From assembly GCA_014649355.1 (NCBI GenBank), contig BMSW01000006.1:62001-126000 (forward strand): a DNA stretch of 64,000 nt. Reading direction: 5' to 3'. Of the stretch, positions 59,691-64,000 are shown one piece after another (positions within the stretch are counted from its first letter, which is position 1; each line of letters starts with the position of its first letter). Under the pieces are notes generated by a model. That model was not told the origin of the DNA and made no database searches. It saw nothing but the letters and a program-made list of their open reading frames with translations. The translations under genes were made by a program, and so were the position numbers. The stretch is from Streptomyces althioticus (GTDB taxonomy: Bacteria > Actinomycetota > Actinomycetes > Streptomycetales > Streptomycetaceae).

Positions 59691-60488
59691 ATGACGACGG
59701 ACACAGGGCGCTTCGCGGGGTACGGGGTTCTCATCACCGGGGCGGCGCGCGGCATCGGCGCCGCCACCGCTACACGGTTCGCCGAGGAGGGCGCGCACGT
59801 CCTGGTCGCCGACGCCGACCCGGAAGCGGGGGAGCGCACGGCGGCGGAGCTGCGCGACCGCGGACTCGCGGTGGAGGCCGTCGCCTGCGACGTGCGGGAC
59901 CGGGCGTCCGTCGAGGCGGCGGTGGCCCACGCCGTCCGCTCCTTCGGCACGCTGGACGTGCTGGTGAACAACGCCGCCCACTGCACCCCCGACGCGCCCC
60001 GCTTCGAGGACGAGCCGGAGGAGGAGTGGGCGGCGGACCTGGACGTCACCCTCACCGGCGCCTACCGCTGCTGCCGCGCGGCCCTGGCGCACCTGGAGGC
60101 GTCCGGCCGGGGCGCGATCGTCACCGTCGGCTCGGTCAACGGGTTCCAGGACTTCGGCAACCACGCCTACAGCGCCGCCAAGGCCGGCCTGATCTCCCTC
60201 ACCCGGACCCTCGCCGGGCACGCGGGGCCGCGGGGCGTCCGGGTGAACCTCGTGGCGCCCGGCACGGTCCGCACCCGCGCCTGGGACGGCCGCTCCGACG
60301 ACCTGGCGGCGGTCTCCCAGATCTACCCGCTGCGCCGGATCGGCGAGCCGGAGGACATCGCGGCGGCCGTGACCTTCCTCGCCTCCCGTGACGCGGCCTG
60401 GATCACCGGCACCACCCTGACCGTCGACGGCGGCGTCACGGCCGTCAACCACGGCTTCCACCGGGCCCTGGACCACACCGGGCGGTGA
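59691..60488 (+). CDS. SDR family oxidoreductase (FabG-like)
   Basis: A 265-residue classical short-chain dehydrogenase: GVLITGAARGIGAATATRFA, VLVNNAAHCTPD, catalytic Ser in TVGSVNGF and Tyr/Lys in AYSAAKAGL, closing with AAWITGTTLTVDGG. It resembles glucose dehydrogenase and FabG-like enzymes. Substrate unknown. It follows the preceding SDR by 60 bases on the same strand, so it is probably in the same transcript. Confidence 0.88.
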   Translation: MTTDTGRFAGYGVLITGAARGIGAATATRFAEEGAHVLVADADPEAGERTAAELRDRGLAVEAVACDVRDRASVEAAVAHAVRSFGTLDVLVNNAAHCTPDAPRFEDEPEEEWAADLDVTLTGAYRCCRAALAHLEASGRGAIVTVGSVNGFQDFGNHAYSAAKAGLISLTRTLAGHAGPRGVRVNLVAPGTVRTRAWDGRSDDLAAVSQIYPLRRIGEPEDIAAAVTFLASRDAAWITGTTLTVDGGVTAVNHGFHRALDHTGR

Positions 60489-60655
60489 GGGGGCCCGCAC
60501 CCCGCGTGGTCCCGCGTGACACGACTCATACCGAAGGGCCCGCCGTGACGGACATAACGGTCCGGCAGCGCGTACAACCGATTTCCCCCCTTCGTCGTCT
60601 ACCTGGCAGAGTGCGCGGTCCAGCGCACGTTCCCGCGGGAGAGGCATAACGGACC

Positions 60656-61351
60656 ATGGGGGACTTGAGAAGACGGGGTGTCGTCGCCCTGGGGGTCACC
60701 GCTCTGGTGGCTCCGCTCACGCTCGCGATCGGTGCGACGCCGGCCCAGGCCGCCAGTTGCACCACGTCGGCGGGGCCGTACCAGAAGAAGGTCGAGAAGT
60801 TCCTCGGCCGCCCGGTCGACGGCAAGCAGTCCGCCGCCGACTGCAAGGCGATCAGGGCCTTCCAGAACAAGCACGGCATCAGGCCGAACATCGGGTACGC
60901 CGGCCCCGTCACCTGGGGCGTGATGGACCTCGTGAACAAGCAGAGGGCCGTCGGGAAGAACCCGAACAAGGCGGGCAAGTGCCCGACCAACAAGGGGCGC
61001 ATCGCCTGCGTCAACCTCACCCTCCAGCTGAGCTGGATCCAGGACGGCAAGAAGCTCGTCTACGGGCCGGTCCCCGTACGCACCGGACGCAACGGCTACG
61101 AGACCCGCACCGGCCTGAAGAAGGTCTACTGGCGGAACAAGAACCACGTCTCGACCATCTACGACGTGCCGATGCCGTACAGCCAGTTCTTCGACGGCGG
61201 CCAGGCGTTCCACTCGGTCGGCGTCAGCATGTGGAACCCGCCCGGTTCCCACGGCTGCGTCAACATGACCAAGACCGCCGCCAAGAAGTACTGGTCGCTG
61301 CTGAAGAAGGGCGACGACGTCTACGTGTACGGCCGCAAGCCGGGCACCTGA
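60656..61351 (+). CDS. L,D-transpeptidase with peptidoglycan-binding-like domain
   Basis: A 231-residue secreted protein. The signal peptide ends near residue 32 (TPAQAAS). Residues about 40-95 look like a small peptidoglycan-binding domain (KKVEKFLGRPVDGKQSAADC). The YkuD domain follows, with HSVGVSMWNPPGSHGCVNMT: the catalytic triad residues include H199, G200 and C201. It would form 3-3 crosslinks in peptidoglycan or attach proteins to it. A hairpin follows the stop. Confidence 0.9.
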   Translation: MGDLRRRGVVALGVTALVAPLTLAIGATPAQAASCTTSAGPYQKKVEKFLGRPVDGKQSAADCKAIRAFQNKHGIRPNIGYAGPVTWGVMDLVNKQRAVGKNPNKAGKCPTNKGRIACVNLTLQLSWIQDGKKLVYGPVPVRTGRNGYETRTGLKKVYWRNKNHVSTIYDVPMPYSQFFDGGQAFHSVGVSMWNPPGSHGCVNMTKTAAKKYWSLLKKGDDVYVYGRKPGT

Positions 61352-61361
61352 GGACCCCCGG

Positions 61362-61383
61362 CGCCCGGCCTCCGGGCCGGGCG
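61362..61383 (+). terminator. Terminator after the L,D-transpeptidase gene
   Basis: CGCCCGGCC (61362-61370) pairs perfectly with GGCCGGGCG (61375-61383), four-base loop, 10 bases after the stop codon. Confidence 0.7.
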
Positions 61384-61517
61384 TCCGCGCATCCCCGAGG
61401 GTGTGAACTCGCCCACGTTGCGGGGCAGATGGACGTGATCAGCGACACGTCCGAATTGCCCGATCGGCGTGCGATTACTCACAGCGTCTTCACTTCGGGG
61501 GACGTATGCTTCACGGT

Positions 61518-61694
61518 ATGTCCACCACTGTTGAACCCTCCTCCGAGCGATCGGCTGCCGAGGTCAACGAGGAGATCCGGGCCCTGTGGCTCCGGTCGGG
61601 CGGGACACTCAGCGTCGAACAGCGCGAGGAGTACCAGCGCCTGGTCCAGGAGTGGGCCTCGGTCCTCCCGCAGGCGGCCGCAGAGGCAGCCTGA
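61518..61694 (+). CDS. Small conserved-looking protein of unknown function
   Basis: A 58-residue protein, mostly one or two amphipathic helices (NEEIRALWLRSGGTLSVEQR, then EYQRLVQEWASVLP). The pattern resembles a short helical-hairpin protein. No membrane segment. The G/C third-position bias supports coding. The ATG at 61518 is chosen over 61506, which is too close to the GGGGGA box, although either could be used. A terminator hairpin follows directly. Confidence 0.6.
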   Translation: MSTTVEPSSERSAAEVNEEIRALWLRSGGTLSVEQREEYQRLVQEWASVLPQAAAEAA

Positions 61695-61717
61695 CGGCCG
61701 GCCCCGGCATCACGATC

Positions 61718-61743
61718 GGGCACCCGTGACCGCACGGGTGCCC
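61718..61743. terminator. Bidirectional terminator
   Basis: GGGCACCCGT (61718-61727) and ACGGGTGCCC (61734-61743) form a perfect 10-bp stem with a six-base loop between the small gene and the convergent protease gene. Confidence 0.8.
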
Positions 61744-61751
61744 TTCCCGTC

Positions 61752-63125
61752 TCACCCCCACAGCGCCGAGTACTGCCTCCGGTACGCCTTGCGGTCCTGT
61801 TCGGCCCTGATCCACCGCGACGCCACCAGCGCCACCAGACTCCCGCCCATCACCAGCAGCCCCGGCCCCACGTTCCGCGGGTCGGCCAGCCGCGACACCA
61901 GCGTCGACGGGTCCGGCAGGATGCCCCGCACCGACGTCGACGACCCCGGCGTGGCCGCGTCCGGCGCCGCCACGCCCTGCGCCTGCGACGGCTCGGGGGA
62001 GGGGCCTCCGCCGTCCGTCCCGGGCGCCACGATCAGTTTCAGGTCCAGGTCCGCCAGTGCCTTCGTCAACGGCTGGAAGTACGTGACGCCGCCCGAGCGG
62101 CAGTCGCCGCTGCCGCCGGACGTCACACCGAGCGCGATGCCCTCGGAGAACATCGGCCCGCCGCTGTCCCCCGGCTCCGCGCACACGTCCGACTCGATCA
62201 GCCCGCCGACCGTCCCCTCCGGGTAGTTGACCGTCACGTCGAGCGCGGTCACCTCCCCGTCGCGCAGCCCGCTGGTGCTGCCGCTGCGGAAGATTCGCTG
62301 CCCCACCGTCGGATCGGCCACCCCGGTGATCCGCACCCCCTTGCCGCCGCCCACCGCGACCACCCCGGCGTTCTCACCCGCCTTGCCGCCCTCGTACGCG
62401 ATCAGCGAGTAGTCGTCACCGGGGAAGCTGCCGCCGACGGTGGTGCCGACCTTCTTCCGGCCCCCGTCGTCGGAGAACCACACCGATCCCTGCGGCCCGC
62501 AGTGCCCGGCGGTGAGGATGAACTCCCGCCGTCCGTCGGTGACGTTGAAGCCGGCCGAGCAGCGGCCCGCCGTCGACAGCACGGGCAGCCCGCCGGCCAG
62601 ACGGGTGGTGAAGGTGCCCCCGATCCGCTCCATGCGGACGAAGTCACCGATGCCGTCGGCCACTTCGGTGAGCGACGACCAGTCGTCCTCGGACACCGTG
62701 CTGTCGCCGCGCACCACCACCTGGTTCGACCGGTAGTCCTTCATCCAGGCCGTGCCCGGCACCCGCGGCGCCGAACTCAGCGTCTTCGTCGCGGAGTCGA
62801 AGTCGTCCATGCTGTGCCGCACCATCCGCGGCTCGGCGCCCGCCGCCCGCACCACGGCCGCCGCCTCCTCGTCGGTGACCGCGACGACGGTCCTGCCGTC
62901 CTCGCCGACCCAGCTGCCCGCCGTACGGGACGTGCCGAGCCGCTGCACCAGGCCGGCGCCCGGACCGGACGCGTCCGCGGGGGAGGCGGTGGAGAACGGG
63001 ACGGCGTCGGGCGTGCCGGGCTCACTCGCCACGGCGTGCGTGACCATCGTGCCGCCCAGCAGGAGTCCGCCGACAGCCGCCAGCCGTGTCACTCGCCGGA
63101 CCACCCGTCGTCGTGCGTGCCTCAT
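61752..63125 (-). CDS. Membrane-anchored streptogrisin-like S1 protease
   Basis: A 457-residue exported protease. After a basic N-terminus and signal-like helix (about residues 10-33) comes a propeptide (about 60-180). The protease domain has the full triad: His in LTAGHCGP, Asp in PGDDYSLIAY and Ser in CAEPGDSGGPMF. A Pro/Ser/Thr linker is followed by a C-terminal helix (about 420-440, VGPGLLVMGGSLVALVASRW) and a basic tail with RAEQDRKAYRRQY. So it should be tethered to the membrane rather than released. Usual streptogrisins lack this anchor. The ATG at 63125 is chosen because it starts just before the signal. Confidence 0.88.
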   Translation of the reverse strand: MRHARRRVVRRVTRLAAVGGLLLGGTMVTHAVASEPGTPDAVPFSTASPADASGPGAGLVQRLGTSRTAGSWVGEDGRTVVAVTDEEAAAVVRAAGAEPRMVRHSMDDFDSATKTLSSAPRVPGTAWMKDYRSNQVVVRGDSTVSEDDWSSLTEVADGIGDFVRMERIGGTFTTRLAGGLPVLSTAGRCSAGFNVTDGRREFILTAGHCGPQGSVWFSDDGGRKKVGTTVGGSFPGDDYSLIAYEGGKAGENAGVVAVGGGKGVRITGVADPTVGQRIFRSGSTSGLRDGEVTALDVTVNYPEGTVGGLIESDVCAEPGDSGGPMFSEGIALGVTSGGSGDCRSGGVTYFQPLTKALADLDLKLIVAPGTDGGGPSPEPSQAQGVAAPDAATPGSSTSVRGILPDPSTLVSRLADPRNVGPGLLVMGGSLVALVASRWIRAEQDRKAYRRQYSALWG

Positions 63126-63248
63126 GCATGGCTCCAGAACCTCGACAGCGCGGTGCGCGCACCGCGGGGGCCTCCCTCGAGCAGAGCGCCCCTCGTCCAT
63201 ACGGCTCAGGAGCCCGTCGTGTTCAGTGGAGGCGAGGCGATGTCCGCC

Positions 63249-64000
63249 TCAGTTCCGCGCGCGCACCGAGGAGTCGGGCACGGACAGGCCGAGCTCCGCC
63301 GCCGTGCCGCCGTCACCCCACACGGACGCCGGGTCGACGTAGGGACGCAGCAGCGCCACGAGCCCCGGATCGCCGTTCCCGCGCAGGGCGTCGCCGGCCG
63401 CCTTGCGGGCGATCCCGGCGAGGAAGTCCGCCAGCTGCACCCGCGGGTCGTCGCGCGCGACCACCAGCCGCAGCTCCGTCAGGGCGACGCCGGACCGCCG
63501 GGCGGTCTCCTCGATCCACGCGATGCGCTCCGGCGTCAGCAGGTTCTGCCGGTCGTGCACCAGCCGCACCGGCCGCCGTTCCGGCCCGCTCCAGTACGCG
63601 GCCGTGGCGACGATCGCCGGCAGCAGCGGGTTCAGGACCGGGATGCGCACCGCGGGGCCGTCCAGCAGCCCCGCCCGGTAGGCCTCGGCCCGCCCGCGCC
63701 CCGCCGCCGGCCGCTCCAGCACCGGAGCCGCGTCCGTACCCGCGTACGCCCGGCGCAGCTCGTCCAGGGTCTCGAAGAACAACGGCACCGAGGACCCCGG
63801 CTCCGCCCCGTTGCGGGTGCGCAGCAGCCGGTTCGCCACGGACAGGAACCGCTGCCCGTCCTCCGCGCCCAGCGACTCCCTGACCGTGCGGTACAGCTCC
63901 GCCGCCGCGCCCCGGTCGTCGAGCAGCACCCCGGCCAGCCGGTCCACCACGAAGAACGACTTCTCCGTGAGGTGCACCCGCGCCGCGCCGTGCAGCGGCC
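63249..64000 (-). CDS. DUF3800-like protein, 3' part (runs off window)
   Basis: The last about 250 codons of a gene entering from the right edge. Segments such as VRLVHDRQNLLTPERIAWIE and VQLADFLAGIARKAAGDAL resemble the C-terminal half of DUF3800 proteins, which have an RNase H-like core and often sit in defence or mobile contexts. The N-terminal YxDESG motif would lie outside. An in-frame GTG at 63975-63977 could be an internal start, but the frame stays open upstream to the window edge. Family call moderate. Confidence 0.55.
   Translation of the reverse strand, partial: PLHGAARVHLTEKSFFVVDRLAGVLLDDRGAAAELYRTVRESLGAEDGQRFLSVANRLLRTRNGAEPGSSVPLFFETLDELRRAYAGTDAAPVLERPAAGRGRAEAYRAGLLDGPAVRIPVLNPLLPAIVATAAYWSGPERRPVRLVHDRQNLLTPERIAWIEETARRSGVALTELRLVVARDDPRVQLADFLAGIARKAAGDALRGNGDPGLVALLRPYVDPASVWGDGGTAAELGLSVPDSSVRARN

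Noticed and set aside
1..64000. TTA (bldA-dependent) leucine codons
   Set aside because: I checked several TAA and TTA triplets near gene bodies and found none in frame. The check was not exhaustive, so nothing is claimed.

Overview
The window is chromosomal DNA from a Streptomyces or a very close relative. The evidence is very high G+C with near-saturated G/C third codon positions, many GTG and TTG starts, and a streptomycete gene set: four multi-domain SpoIIE phosphatases, a subtilisin inhibitor (SSI family), streptogrisin-type proteases, an Otr(A)-like ribosomal protection GTPase, mycothiol-linked formaldehyde oxidation, and a GH9 cellulase behind a perfect CebR-type operator. I see no rRNA, tRNA, transposase or CRISPR array.

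Layout. 1-12 kb: VanZ-like and DUF4230 proteins, a STAS anti-sigma antagonist, small enzymes, a cation-efflux (CDF) transporter, two SpoIIE phosphatases, a LysE exporter and an aldo/keto reductase. 12-20 kb: the GH9 cellulase, an antitoxin plus degenerate Doc-like pair, a sigma-like/zinc-finger/ricin fusion, an FMN-dependent alpha-hydroxy-acid oxidase and the protease inhibitor. 20-24 kb: an overlapping CDGSH / HemK2-like methyltransferase / haem-oxygenase-fold operon, a flavodoxin-like gene that appears frameshifted at its 3' end, and a Ppx/GppA phosphatase. 24-30.4 kb: a compact peptide-export locus with a 71-residue double-glycine precursor, a HlyD-type adaptor and two NHLM-type ABC transporters, one carrying an intact C39 peptidase. 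31-38 kb: a secreted S1 protease, two more SpoIIE phosphatases (divergent), a CBS protein, a small unassigned gene and a phosphoesterase. 39-46.5 kb: a form II CO-dehydrogenase-like coxS-L-M-D-E-F-G operon. 46.7-50.8 kb: the Otr(A)-like gene with a candidate leader ORF, then a secreted beta-propeller protein and a divergent TetR regulator sharing a palindrome. 51-60.5 kb: NTF2-like, SDR, zinc alcohol dehydrogenase and LysR genes, an ABC exporter, mycothiol-dependent formaldehyde dehydrogenase with a metallo-hydrolase, and two more SDRs. 60.6-64 kb: an L,D-transpeptidase, a small protein, a membrane-anchored streptogrisin-like protease and the 3' part of a probable DUF3800 gene.

How the genes work together. 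The clearest functional units are the peptide exporter (precursor, C39 processing transporter, second ABC protein, adaptor), the cox operon (three-subunit molybdenum hydroxylase plus maturation proteins) and the formaldehyde detoxification pair. The most novel candidate is the peptide locus. It uses NHLM-type transporters but has no visible peptide-modifying enzyme, and the predicted mature peptide is 48 residues, acidic, and free of Cys, Lys, Arg and aromatic residues. Two families of intergenic repeats recur across the window and seem to sit at 3' ends or in intergenic gaps.
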